From the NCBI GenBank assembly GCA_025602915.1, contig JAHLJZ010000075.1, positions 1 through 64,000 of the forward strand: a stretch of 64,000 nt of DNA. The letters are read 5' to 3'. The notes under the pieces are model-generated. The model was not told the origin of the DNA. It ran no database searches and saw only the letters and a program-made list of their open reading frames with translations. Origin of the DNA: Paraphysoderma sedebokerense. Its lineage: Eukaryota > Blastocladiomycota > Physodermatomycetes > Physodermatales > Physodermataceae. Positions within the stretch are counted from its first letter, which is position 1, and every line of letters starts with the position of its first letter. Below, in pieces: positions 44,401 through 55,814 of this stretch. A program made the position numbers and the translations under genes.

Positions 44401-47400
44401 AAAAATGCAACTTTCCTTCCTTTCCCAACCCTCGGATTCCAGTCTGCGAAAGATTCCATTGAGCCCAGTAAATCTCGATCCCTGATATCATCTAATTTAG
44501 TTGTCCTATCAACTGTTTTCACGCCAGATTGCGACCGGTTGCCTCGACGAATTGAGGGTGTAGCCCTCTCGCTGCTCGAGGAAGGAAATGGCAGATTTGG
44601 AGGTTGAAATAGAGATGCTCTTTTAGTATTGACTGACTGTGCGGAAATCCCAAGAGACGCAGGGAACGATTTGAATGGAGTAGAAGGCACACTAGACAGG
44701 GGTTGTCGGTGAACCTGTTCACTTTGAGGATGCATCAAATTGAAATGACTACTTGTCGGAGAGTTATGCAATGCGACCTCCAATTCGCTGCTCGGTCGTG
44801 ATTCGGTATCTCTGTCTCGAAACTCCTCATTTACTTTGCCATCATTGATAGGAACAGCATCAATGTCGTCATCAAAGGTGAAACCACTAGTATTTGCATT
44901 CGGAAAACCAATATCAAGTCTACGGGACTTTCGCCCATTCGGGAATTTAAGAAGTGAAACATCCAATATGGAGTCATCCATCCCACTCATTGTCAAATCA
45001 ATCTCATCTTCTGTCGTTGAGCCCCGAATAATTTCGTCCTGTGCAGTGTTCATGGGGTTAGCAATAGCAGCACCGTTACGCATGGATTCATGTGAGCCTT
45101 GCTTTGACAGTGACGGTGTGCTTGGGAACGACGGCGGTGGAAAGACATTGCGGTTCATTGCAGTAGATGGAGTCTTTCGAGGTCTGTTGGATGATCGATT
45201 TCCGCTTTGTTTGTCATCCACCGTCCCATCTGCAGGCAATTCTTCATTATCTTCATCATCGTCATCCACCAACCCATATCGACTAAAGTGGGCCACTCTA
45301 AAAGTCCAAGTTCCAGTTTCTGGCTCAAAATCTACAAATTCTGTGTCCGGAATCCGTTTTAATCTCATCAGATGCCTCTGAACCACCGATTCGCCGGGGT
45401 CTGTTACTTTCTCTCCGGTAGATCTGTCAATAGCAAAACAGTTATAGAGCGTGATGATGGCAGGTACGTTGAGGCCTTGGCCGACTGGCGGTTTATTGTT
45501 GTCATCTGGGTAAACATCGCACACTTTTGGCTGAAATTTGACGATATTCCCGGGAATCATGGACGGCGATGGAACAGTTGTGAGGTCAACCGGTTGAAGG
45601 AATTGCACTTGGCCAATCCCAGAGCAAGCCACCTTGAAGTCAGTTATTGCGGATAACTGCGATCTTGACATCGTTCTGAGAACATCGAGGGAAGGCGAAA
45701 GAACGTATCCATTCGACACTGAGCTTAATGGAGTTTGGGAAGCTGATTGGGAAGGGTGTTGGGATTTGCTATCGGAAAATCTCGAAGGGGATGCTGATAG
45801 TATAACGCTTTGTTCCAAAAGACTATCTTCGTTGTAAGCGTTAATTGGTGTGCCGGAAACAGTAGAGATTCCTGGCGATGCATAATCTCTGACAGCTGAT
45901 CGACTTGGGGTCTCAAGAATGGAAGTTGTCTCCAACAAACTATCTCCGTCTATTGAATCAGTCTTAAACATGACTTTTTGATTTCCCTTGCTACCTCCAT
46001 TGACTGCAGGGAACTGCTTTTCCATACTAACGTCAACCTTTCCTTTCTCCTTAGGCGGCTGAATCACTAATTTTTTGACTGAATGTCGGGGAACAAACGC
46101 TTCCGGGCTTAGGAGCACATCTTCGTTTTTTCCACCGACGCTACCATCAAACAGATGAAACTTTTTAGCTCCGGAAGGTGTAAGGCCACCGACACCTGCC
46201 GACCCGTTACCCAGAGTGCCAGCCTCAAGTGAATTTGCTGCGAACCCGCGAAGCTTGATCTTCGATGATCCCCGAGGTGTAACTTTATAACTGGCAGGTA
46301 ACAGGGCCGGCTTCTTTTGTTTCGTGGTTGATGCGGCGCTAGTCGAAACAGGTATAGCGCCAATAACATCCTGTTTATTCGAATGTGAGGTGGACAAGTT
46401 GACCGAAGCGAATAGTGGATTGACCCCATAAGGAGTTTTGTCAATTGAAGCGACAAGCGTAGGTTGCGCCTGAGTTGGTTGTTGCGTTAAAGACGAGCCA
46501 AATGATGCGGCGGTGCCAGGTCCTACTCCTAAACCAGTGGATGTCCCGAACCCGCCAAGAGCTGAACTGCTACCCAACCCTAAACCTCCGCTAAGTCCGG
46601 TTGTCGAGGATCCCAGAGAAAGCGAAGGTGTCGTAGAGGCACCAAAACCACTGCCGGTCGTTCCGAAAGAAGTTGCTGGCTTGGTGCCGAAAGTCATCGT
46701 TGATCCAAGAGTGGATGGTTGTTGGGGTTGCCCGAGGCCCCCAAAAAGAGAGGTGCCGGAAGATAAAGATTGCTGAGTCTGCTGCGTTTGACCGAACAGG
46801 GATGTCCCAGTCGAAGGTTGTTGTGTACCGAAAGCTGGAGTTGTGGATGCTATGAGCAAGAAGATGACGTGGTTACATTAACAAACAAGCAGTAGTCGCG
46901 TGCTTGGGCATAGCATGTGATGGCATACCAAAGCTACCAGTGTTGCCTGTAGCTGTTCCTATTCCGAATCCAAATGTCGGCTTCTGCTGTTGCGCGCCGC
47001 CCGTCCCAAAAGAAGTCGCAGTCGTTCCGGCCGTGCCAGTGGCTCCACCGAATGAAAAGCTCGGTGCGCTAGAAGTTGCTGCAGCTTGTGCAGCTCCAAA
47101 CCCGAACGAAGGTTTAGACTGCTGCTGTTGCTGCTGCTGCTGACCGAAAGGTGTAGTTGTGGTTGTAGACGGTTGAGCTGTCCCTCCAAAAGAGAAGGAA
47201 GGCGTTGAGGATGTAACACCAGTGTTTGTCGACCCTATATCGCAAATTGTAAATTGATTTGACCCTTCCGGAAAGCATTCAGAATCGAAGAGGTTTACCA
47301 AAGCCGCCGAAGCCAGACTGCGGAGCCTGTTGCTGCTGCGTTTGTTGTTGTTGACCAAAACCGAAAGCAGGTCCACCCGCCGGTGCAGAGCTATTACTTG

Positions 47401-49030
47401 TAGCACCGAATCCAAAACCAGTGTTCGTAGGTTGAGTTGAAGTTGAGGCCGCTTTTTAGGGTAGTTGTACGAAACGATATAATGTTCGTTAGAATTTGAA
47501 TAATGATGACAGGGTATGAGGAAGTGCATCACAATAAAACTATATACCACTGCCAAAGCCGAATCCCGGCTTCTGTTGTTGCTGCTGTGAACTAGCTCCG
47601 AAAAGACTTGTTCCTGTTGAGCCAAAAGCAGTTGTCCCTGCTGCTTGCGATGTCGCACCGAAAGTCGAGGTACCTGTGGAACCAAATCCAGCTGATGATT
47701 GCGTCTGCGGCTGTGCTGAACCGAAAATTCCTAACCAATGGTAAGGCAAAAATCAAAAAATGAGATGCAGATATCAAGAATACCTGATGTTCCGAATCCC
47801 GCCGGTTTTGCGCTGCCGAACGCACCTGAGCTCTGCTGCGTTCCACCGAAAAGAGACCCGCTTGAACCAGTCGCCCCAAACCCTGTGGTTGTTGCTCCTC
47901 CGAAACCAGTTACACTGGTCGCTCCAAAGCCTCCTGCGGCCGGTCCGCTAGGCGTTTTTTTATTCATCTGATAGTCTTGCCACCGTAATTCTTCGAAACA
48001 GAATTTGTCATAAGCCGGCATTGCAGAAATGCTATAATAAGTTAAAGTTTGTGTCGATGCACCAACTCGTTCCGTTTCAGTTCTAGGCGTAAAGATCGGG
48101 TTGCCTGTCCCTTGGTTGGTCGCCGTGAGCCCGCTGGCTCCTAATCCGCCGAACGTTCCAGTTGTAGCTGATGTCGATGGTGTTTGCCCGAATGTAGGTG
48201 CCGATTGTCCGGACGTACCAAAACCGGAAGAAGGGGAAGAACCGAATACGCCACCAAACGAAGGCGTTGTTGATGTGGTCCCTGGCAATTAGTCAATCAA
48301 CCAAGGTAAAGGCAAGTCAATGAAACCTCCACAAATGGCAAATAAATATAGAAATTCCTCCGAAATCTCGCGATAATAATGGAAAAACAGCCAGATATGT
48401 CTGCAAACCTGTCGTCCCGCCAAATCCAAATCCACCACTAGGTCTGGGTGCAGTACTTGGAGCTCCGAAAATCGATCCAGTGGTAGCGCTTCCGGACGGT
48501 GCGCCGAATGCGGAGGTCGTAGCGGAGGGTGCACCGAATGCCGATGTACTGGCCGAGGCACCAAAAGGTGTTGCTGGCTGCTGCTGTTGAGGTTGACCAA
48601 AACCGAATGTTGTTTGTTGCTGTTGCGGCTGTTGTTGGCCGAATCCTAAATAAGATCATTGACGAAAAAAAAACGACAACAAGGGACAGACTTGAGTCAA
48701 AGGGTGTCTTCACTTATGACCGATCGTTCTGCAAAACTAATATAGTGATATCTGCTTTCTCTAAGGAAGTGCTCCATATTCTAACTACACAGATCCGAAA
48801 TCCTGCGCTTTCTTCTCCGGAAGGAACGCTCCATAATTAGACTGTTTCCACGTCGGGAAAAGCTGACAGTCTATAAACGATTATAAAGCCTGCATCCTAT
48901 TCCAGAACTTCTTATCTTGTGTTGTTAGAAAATTTATTAGCGAATATTACATACCGAAGGTAGTCTGTTGCTGCTGTGGTTGATTGCTTGCACCAAATCC
49001 ACCACCGCCACCAAATGTACCTCCAAACAT
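41469..49030 (-). CDS. NUP145: nucleoporin NUP98-NUP96 precursor (yeast Nup145 / S. pombe Nup189 type)
   Basis: Nuclear-pore protein. Fourteen exons: 49030-48955, 48645-48409, 48281-47784, 47730-47548, 47451-47299, 47234-46929, 46849-44325, 44236-44019, 43946-43841, 43772-42460, 42393-42276, 42195-41780, 41715-41631, 41576-41469; 2113 residues. Residues 1-570 are FG/GLFG repeats with poly-Gln runs, forming the permeability barrier and docking transport factors. Inside lies a GLEBS motif (SAMPAYDKFCFEELRWQDY, about residue 190), the Gle2/Rae1 binding site. The autoproteolytic domain (about 865-1010) starts at SPSLDVLRTMSR and ends at HFSRYG; cleavage is expected between Phe and Ser near residue 1005. 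After an acidic linker the Nup96 half begins, with DAGLAMSRSFRVGWGPNG and a helical ACE1-type domain that builds the Y complex. The FG exons 2-6 are all phase 1-1. Fusion and cleavage site look intact. Confidence 0.95.
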
Positions 49031-49262
49031 TTCGAAATCAGTTCGTGTCAGAGATGATAGGGCTTCGGATACAGAATAAATGACAGAATATGACGAATTT
49101 AAGCGTCTCAAACGACTGCACTTGAAGGGAATATAAGAGCGAGTGATTAACGTGGAAAAAATATTTTGAGTTGAAACCAATTTCAAAAACAAGGCAAACT
49201 GGAAAATGCGTCACGTGTATGTCACGAGTTCGAACCGATAGAAACAAATCGTTACAACGTAC

Positions 49263-49604
49263 ATGCAGTACAAACAGTTGTTTGAACACGTAATGGCGAG
49301 CGTCAGAATTCCGTTGTTGTCAACGGCAAACTGCCAGCATTGGAATTTTGAGCTAGGTTCTGGCAAGTGGTCGGTCAGACTTCAAAGTTTGCCGTTCCGA
49401 GACGGGCTTTATAATACAGTTGAAACGCGCTTTGAGATTTACTGCCCGGTCGATTCAACATTGAAGTCAACAGTGAGCTCAAATATAGAACTCAATTCAC
49501 TTATCCGTTTGCAGTCACAAACATTTGAACTCGTTGATTGGCATGGAGGATGGAAGATCCATGAATTGCACTATCAAGGAGGCCGGTTTCAGCAATTTGT
49601 TTAA
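49263..49604 (+). CDS. possible small gene, 113 codons
   Basis: An uninterrupted frame with its own ATG, 232 bases from the divergent NUP98-NUP96 start. Composition is protein-like: mixed hydrophobic and polar residues, several Trp, and a terminal HGGWKIHELHYQGGRF. I recognise no family, see no signal peptide, and cannot exclude chance or that it is one exon of a longer gene. Confidence 0.33.
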   Translation: MQYKQLFEHVMASVRIPLLSTANCQHWNFELGSGKWSVRLQSLPFRDGLYNTVETRFEIYCPVDSTLKSTVSSNIELNSLIRLQSQTFELVDWHGGWKIHELHYQGGRFQQFV

Positions 49605-49694
49605 AGAACTGTCCCTATACGATTGAGCGCAAATACTGTACAAACTTATTCGACATCCGTACATGGAAAAAAAATAATAGCTCGCGGAGGAATC

Positions 49695-49767
49695 CGACCC
49701 CGGTGGGGTTCGAACCCACGACCCTTCGGTTCGGAACCGAAAGTGCTTTCCTCTGCACCACGAGGCC
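49695..49767 (-). tRNA. tRNA-Arg(CCG)
   Basis: 73 bases: acceptor GGCCTCG/CGGGGTC, D stem GTGC/GCAC, anticodon stem TTCGG/CCGAA around TTCCGAA (anticodon CCG, reads CGG), variable loop GGGTC, T arm GTGGG/CCCAC with TTCGAAC. No intron. Confidence 0.95.
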
Positions 49768-50396
49768 CAACATCGTTTGTGCCGTCATTAACAATATATA
49801 ATGCTTTTACATGAGAAATAGTATTTGCCTCTTCACATTAAGATAAACCCTTTCTGCTGTAAGTGAGACATTCCTTTTTTTGTTCGTTCTTGTCTTCATG
49901 AAGGACTTTGAGCATTTTCGACTCGATCGCCAGCAAAACGGCGAATTCACTAATTCCATCTAATTAATCTGTCGTTCGCCTTTAAACCTCCTGACACACG
50001 TCTCGTAACCAGGGCGGGCAACGTCCAAAATATCGCAGAACAATGATCTTCCAGAAAATAGCAAATTCAGCGTTGACAGCCATTTTTCTGACAATTGTCT
50101 AGTGCTCAACAACAATCTTTATGGTAAAAAACAAGGGCGATAACTTGCAAGAGTCGACTGTGCTAGGTGTAACTGTGTCAATGTTGCGAAGTGGTAAACC
50201 TGTGATATATGTTTGAGGAGGATCAATTATTTCCGTATAGTTGTCATTTCAGATGTAGACAATTTCGCCGGTGTTGTATATTACGTTCTAAATTAAATGA
50301 TAAGTATGAAATTCAAGAAAAGCATGGTCAGTAAGTATATATTATCGGTTCATCACTAATAGCAGATGCGTAAACTAAGTAGGTATAATGGTGATT

Positions 50397-50498
50397 ATAC
50401 GAGATGTGAGTGAATTATATAATAAACTGGTCACGAGACGCGCAGGAGAATCGAACTGACGAATATGAGTGAAGGATGTATTCACTCACATCTCGTAT
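50397..50498. repeat. short inverted-repeat (foldback/MITE-like) element, copy 1
   Basis: 102 bases bounded by a perfect 18-base inverted repeat: atacgagatgtgagtgaa at 50397-50414 and its reverse complement at 50481-50498. The inner half next to the right arm (TCGAACTGACGAATATGAGT, then GAAGGATGTA) is identical in copy 2. The DNA could fold into a hairpin. Confidence 0.75.
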
Positions 50499-51849
50499 GA
50501 ATTATTGAAGCGAACGAGTATCCGATCACACAATCGATACAATAATGAATAAAAATACAAAATAATACAAAAAAAATTAACATGAACTATTGCGCCGTTC
50601 AATCTAATGCTACAAATAATTCACATCTAGTATCGAGAACAGCTGGTCAAATTGCTTCGACAACATTCCACTCGAAACATTTATATCCTGCCTGTAGCTT
50701 TCCGGTAACTTTAAATTTCAGAGGTTTGTAGTGCTCGTTTATAATTCTATGAACGTTTATGTGTTTCCTTCAGCTGCAACTGTCCAAATCGTCTTCGGGG
50801 GTCTTCGATCAATCTGAAATCCTTTGAAAGAAATATACATTCCGCAGTACAAAATCGATCCGCGAACCGTCTTTCTTATCAAAACTTGAAATAGGACTTC
50901 GGACTTTCCATATTTACTTCAGAATGACTCATAAGGAATATTAAGACCTTCTAAGCGAATGCTCGAATGCGGAAAAAGAAGTTGATCCATTCTCTTATGC
51001 AGTGAAAAAGAAAATGAATGAAAACTACAGGCAGCATTGGTACAAATGTCTGTTCACTATGTGTCACATGCTTTTCAAGAGAGTGGATTGTGAAATGTGT
51101 TATTTAGAGCGAGAATTATTTCCCGCTTCTATCTTGAATTTCATGCTCTCCGCGGTCACCTTAAAAGAAGGAATTTTGGGGGCGCATTGCAAGGAAGCAG
51201 CCAAAGTCGTGTGAGGTCAGCTCATATGCTATCAGCTATGTATAGTCAGAAGTTGCTGCTTCAACTCGGCGACGCCTTTGCATGAAACTACCGCAATCTG
51301 TTTATTTCCTAGACTCACGGCTGCATTACATGACTTCCAGAAAAATTTAAATGCAATTCCGTAATACACATTCAATACTTATGTAGAAGTCTCAGGTGTC
51401 GCTTGGCATAATGCCGATCTCTGTAATAACTCTTTACTGAGGTTTTTGCTCCTTTCATCAGAAGCAACTCCCTGCCTCCATCCTCCCGGCTGCACTAACG
51501 ATATCAAAAATTATACATCGATGTCTCGTTCATAAAAAAAACTGCTCATAGCACATTTATTCCTTCCTGCGCGTCTTTTGTATATATAATTCACTCACAT
51601 CCCGTATAAAGACGGACATCGAAGCGGCTTGATCCCAAGATTTTCAACTTGTTAGGGTTTATAATTTGTTCATTTATTCATAACGAATGTTGATGAATGA
51701 TAGTCCCAGTCTAGTGAAAAATTCAGTTTCTCATCTGAATGTCATTTTAATTGCACTTAGTTCGTTTAAGTTGATGAGTTCGTGTCTGCAAATATTCAGT
51801 AAAGGGAAGATTCGAATAACAATTTTTTTTTAATAAAATGCATTTTGCA

Positions 51850-53465
51850 GAGTTATCCCAGGGAGATCCGTGCTGTCTCCCAGGACTTTCAGTCAAGTGA
51901 ATGTTAAAATGGCATTCCTCAACGGCGACTTAGAAGAAACTCCTAATTACCTAACAATCACACCGAACGTTATACGGATATTACCTGATACGTCTCGGAG
52001 AGGTCGTGAGGCATAAGTGATGTAATGCTTAAGCGGTTATTTTTTGTATTTGATATTTGTAACATATGTTTTGTATCTCATTATTTTGTATGCAGTTTAG
52101 TAAGTCAGGTTTACTTCAATAAAAAATACAAAATTCGTCAATAAATATAAACAAATAAGAATCATCAAGAACATTCAACAATAAAATAACCCTCAATCAC
52201 CATGGTGAAAGAAAGTTGCCTTCGATTCAAAATCATAAATTCGTACCGAAGACATTTTCTTTTGGCATACTTATACCATCTTCCATCAAATTTATGTGTA
52301 CCAAGATATATTACCAAACTACAGTTTTCAAGTATGTCTACCAAATACATTAATTACTCCTACAATCCTCCTGAAAATGATATATTTTACCTAAAAACTG
52401 TCAAACACCTCAATAGATTCTAGAGTCGAGATCTTTCTCTACTGCTCTCATTGATTCTTCACGACAGTGATGAGACGATAGCATGAAGAGTGAGGTAGAA
52501 AGGGATCATTTCAGCGATCAATATTATTCTATCTACTCATTACTGTCTAAATTTATTTTAAAAAAGTGTATTGAGACATGCACCCAATCATTTCAGAATC
52601 CGAAACAGGTAATGCCAATTTTCCTGATATCACGTATTGATATTAACCCCACATCTTTCGCATCGAAAAATGTTCTACATGTTTTCTTTAGGACAATAAG
52701 ACTTTTGTGCCCGTGATGGACCTTCATTTTCTGAGAGGACTTCAATGACATCCAAATCATGACTTTGTAAGAGGACACACGGCTCTTCTGATGTCAAAAT
52801 TCACTTGAAGTCTGACAAGACTTGAATCAATCGTACTCGGCTGAGAATATGCTTAGAACTGCTTTGAAGGAAATTTAAAACTGAATATCGCTGAATATGA
52901 AAATGTAGCCTCGACTTTAGAATTTGATAGTTGGCGCACAGCCGCGGTAAAAAGTTTCACCAAGCTATATGGCAACTGAAATACCCTCACAATATCAGCA
53001 GAATTCATGTCAGGAATAGCGCAAGCAAGTTCAGACCTTATTAAGGATTTTTGGCGATTGGCGTGGCAAACTGATAAATAACAATATATTCAGAGTGATA
53101 CAGCTCTACATATTCTTAAAGCGGTTTCGTCAAATGCCTTCAAATTTAAATTATAAATCGCCATTCAGTTGTCCCAAAACAATTACACAGAAACATTCAA
53201 CGATTTTGGGTCAATTGATCCGAGTCGATTTGATCCGCAAACAAGGATTAGGTCATTAACTTAAAGAACAATCATGATGATACCGTTTTTGGTCTTCTTC
53301 AAGTATAAGCTCGGATTTGGGAAGAGGAATTCTGGTCAGCAATCGGTTTTCTACATTCATGGCATAATGGCCTAACGCTTTACAATAATGACACTTTTTT
53401 TCCTTTTTGCTTTTCAATTTCGGTTTACACGAACTATTGTTTCTGTGATGCCGTGCCAAAGTCAT
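51850..53465. mobile_element. Ty1/copia-like LTR-retrotransposon remnants (broken)
   Basis: On the + strand at about 51890-51950 a stretch matches the copia reverse-transcriptase block (VNVKMAFLNGDLEE). On the - strand at 53256-53465 there is a gag-like zinc-knuckle context (KKCHYCKALGHYA). The two pieces lie in opposite orientation, so they come from rearranged or separate insertions. The element is broken in many places and looks old. No paired long terminal repeats are certain; the inverted-repeat copies at 50397 and 53761 lie outside it. Confidence 0.42.
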
Positions 53466-53760
53466 CGTGGATCAATGTCGTGACACTATGTGATGTGTCC
53501 GCTAACACTTCAAAACACCGAATACAAGAATTTTGTATTCTTTCTTCAGAGCAATGTATGTAGCTTGTTGTTGAACTATATAAGGCAGTAAAATGCTTTA
53601 AATGATGCACAATTTGAGATTTTGTAGTCTTGTGTAACCTATGCTCTGAACTGTTTTAGTTTGGATAAGGTTAAATGTAATAATTTAACAGATAATCTCC
53701 GACTGTAAATGATAATGGTGATTACACGAGCCACGAAGTGGCGAAGTATACATCTCGATT

Positions 53761-53858
53761 ATACGAGATGTGAGTGAATTTCCATTAATGAAATTTGATG
53801 AAATCTCGAATCGAACTGACGAATATGAGTGAAGGATGTATTCACTCACATCTCGTAT
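53761..53858. repeat. short inverted-repeat (foldback/MITE-like) element, copy 2
   Basis: 98 bases with the same perfect 18-base arms as copy 1 (53761-53778 and 53841-53858). The loop differs on the left and is identical on the right. Just upstream, 53711-53730 repeats the flank GATAATGGTGATTA-C-ACGAG also seen before copy 1, so the conserved unit may start earlier. Confidence 0.75.
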
Positions 53859-53879
53859 CTCGGTCACCTCATGAAGGTT

Positions 53880-54180
53880 ATCACCAAGACATCCTGATTT
53901 CGAGATATCACGGCAATTTTTTGCGCGACCTCACGAGGATGACTTTCCTGACTATGTTATAGAGATATCTCTCGCGATGTCACCAGGATATACTTTGACG
54001 GGGACTTCCTGGAGACTTCTTGCGCGATGTCCTGGGGACATATTTTGCCCTAGGATGTCACCAGGATATCCTGTTCTGAGACATCCCGACATATCTTCAG
54101 AAGATGTTCCAGGGGTTGTCGGAAAGAAGGATATTTGGGGGATCGTTTCCTTCCGGGGGATATGGGTTCATTTCCCAATA
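53880..54180. repeat. degenerate minisatellite, period about 53 bases
   Basis: Related segments recur at about 53921 (GCGCGACCTCACGAGGATGA), 53974 (CGCGATGTCACCAGGATATA), 54026 (GCGCGATGTCCTGGGGACAT) and 54054 (AGGATGTCACCAGGATATCC). Spacing is about 53 bases for the first three and shorter for the last. Divergence between copies is high. One + strand frame (53977-54195) stays open through it; I treat that as a consequence of the repeat. Confidence 0.6.
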
Positions 54181-55404
54181 GGCGATATATCGTAGAGTGA
54201 AGTTACTCGTTTCGGATAGAATAGGTTGTATTTTTCAATACGTAATGATTAATAAAATCATAGTCATAAAAGTTTGTAAGTTATTTTCGTAGATTCTCCC
54301 TTTATCCCTCCTTTTCCCTCCCAATTAATACCAAATTTCCTACAAAATAATGAATTACTAAACACATGTCACGAATAAATACCACATTCGAGATACATAA
54401 CACATGCTAACAACATCAAACATAACAATAGAATATAAATTTAGTAATCTTGTGTGGCCTGTACTACTTTAGTTTTCCATCAGTTCAAAGTGATATGCTA
54501 GTCACGTCAACAAATCTCTAGCACATTAAGTAACTTTTGAGAAGGAGTCCCAAATTCCCAATGCATAAATGACACAGAAATGATATATGATAATTCAGCA
54601 TTAAAGGAAGAGTTTCAGTGTATACTTCTCGACATAGGGCTAATAAGCCCAGTTGAAAAAGGTGCTTGGAACTATTGGAAAAAGGTTCCGTCGAACAATG
54701 TCACATCCGTTTGAGAGAACACGTCTATTGGTTACACCAATAAGGAATAAAGCTATGTCGAGTTTGAACTGAATAGACAGAAGATTCGGAGGTTTGGCGA
54801 GTTAAGCGGTGTTGAGCCCTCTGCTTGTCCTTGGGCATATCCAAAAGAAAGCCCGTTGTATTTTGCCTAAGAAGGTTTCTTGAAAACCCATGAAACTAAC
54901 TTTGGTTCTTATCTGTTCACGCCAAAGGGCTTCGTTTGTAACACAAATGTGACGTCATAGTTGGGTTAAACCTATATGAACCTTGGGTGCTTCAACCCAT
55001 CAAAGCGCTTTACTCCGCAAAGTTCACAATGTTTTTGTGGGCTCTGAACAACTTCATGAACTTATTACAGTGAATAATTAGATTTAACCTTTCTTAGTCA
55101 TTGATATAGCTTGCCAGATGAGATACCTGATCTCACTGGTGACGATGAAAGATTCAGGGTTCTCGAAACTTAAATTTAGAAAACGCGCAAAATATCACTT
55201 TCACTTGGTTAATTCTGAAACGCCAGCTGTCAGATATTCTGCAATGTGTCGCTGATGCGTTACAATTGAAATTTTGAATGTCCGTGCATTGCCCTACGTT
55301 AGCATAAACCACCATGAACCAGAACCGAAGATGAAGAAAAAAAAAAGAAAAAAAAAGGAAGTAAGTTAAAACCCCGGAAAATTGGTATGTTAATGAGTAA
55401 CAAT

Positions 55405-55495
55405 AGCATAAGCGGGGAGATCAACCCCTGGTCGGCGGCCACTTGGTTTCCGTTGTCCATGGAAGGCAAGCGTTCTACCGTCATACTACTTATAT
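55405..55495 (-). tRNA. tRNA-Gly(TCC)-like sequence with intron, probably a pseudogene
   Basis: The minus strand reads TAGTATGACGGTAGAACGCT, then TGCCTTCCA, which follows the D arm and anticodon arm of eukaryotic tRNA-Gly. A roughly 14-base insert after the anticodon region fits an intron, and AGGGG-TTGATCT-CCCC resembles a T arm. Faults: the T loop lacks the C of TTC, the acceptor stem has an A-C mismatch at its end, and the anticodon stem is imperfect. I take it as a decayed tRNA gene. Confidence 0.4.
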
Positions 55496-55814
55496 CCGTC
55501 GGCGTGGCAGAGATAAATAGTTTTTCACTATAAATTTTGGCTCACACATCAGATGGTTCAACATATAAATTTCAGTCGATGCATTACTTGCTTTTGCTTC
55601 GGGGAATTACAAACGAAAGATACAATTCAACATATGAGTATGTCAACGATAAATGTAAGAATTTATTATTGGGGCGGATAAACTAAAACGACTTCAATGA
55701 ATCGTGAACTACTAAAACTAGTTGATGTGAACAATAAAGGGTGCTCGATTATTTAAGGTCAAACGGCCAGAACCACAATTGATACAAAGTTACCATCTAT
55801 ATGCTGAAACGTAG
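55496..55814. other. intergenic
   Basis: AT-rich flank downstream of the first AAD-type gene. Nothing recognisable. Confidence 0.5.

Larger units (their letters stand above)
49768..55404. other. gene-poor stretch, 5.6 kb, with repeats and transposon remnants
   Basis: No intact gene is supported. It holds two copies of a 100-base inverted-repeat element, decayed Ty1/copia-like pieces and a degenerate minisatellite, each listed separately. The rest is AT-rich with many stops in all frames. A further truncated piece of the inverted repeat (TTCACTCACATCCCGTAT) is at 51590-51607. Confidence 0.55.

Noticed and set aside
44374-48840. Many plus-strand frames rich in Pro/Val/Asn
   Set aside because: Antisense to the FG-repeat and linker exons of NUP98-NUP96.
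51002-51285. Overlapping + strand frames of 62-70 codons
   Set aside because: No family resemblance, no supporting splice structure, and located in repeat-rich DNA.
54600-55050. Weak resemblance to retroelement coding sequence
   Set aside because: Too short and degenerate to assign a family; could be chance.
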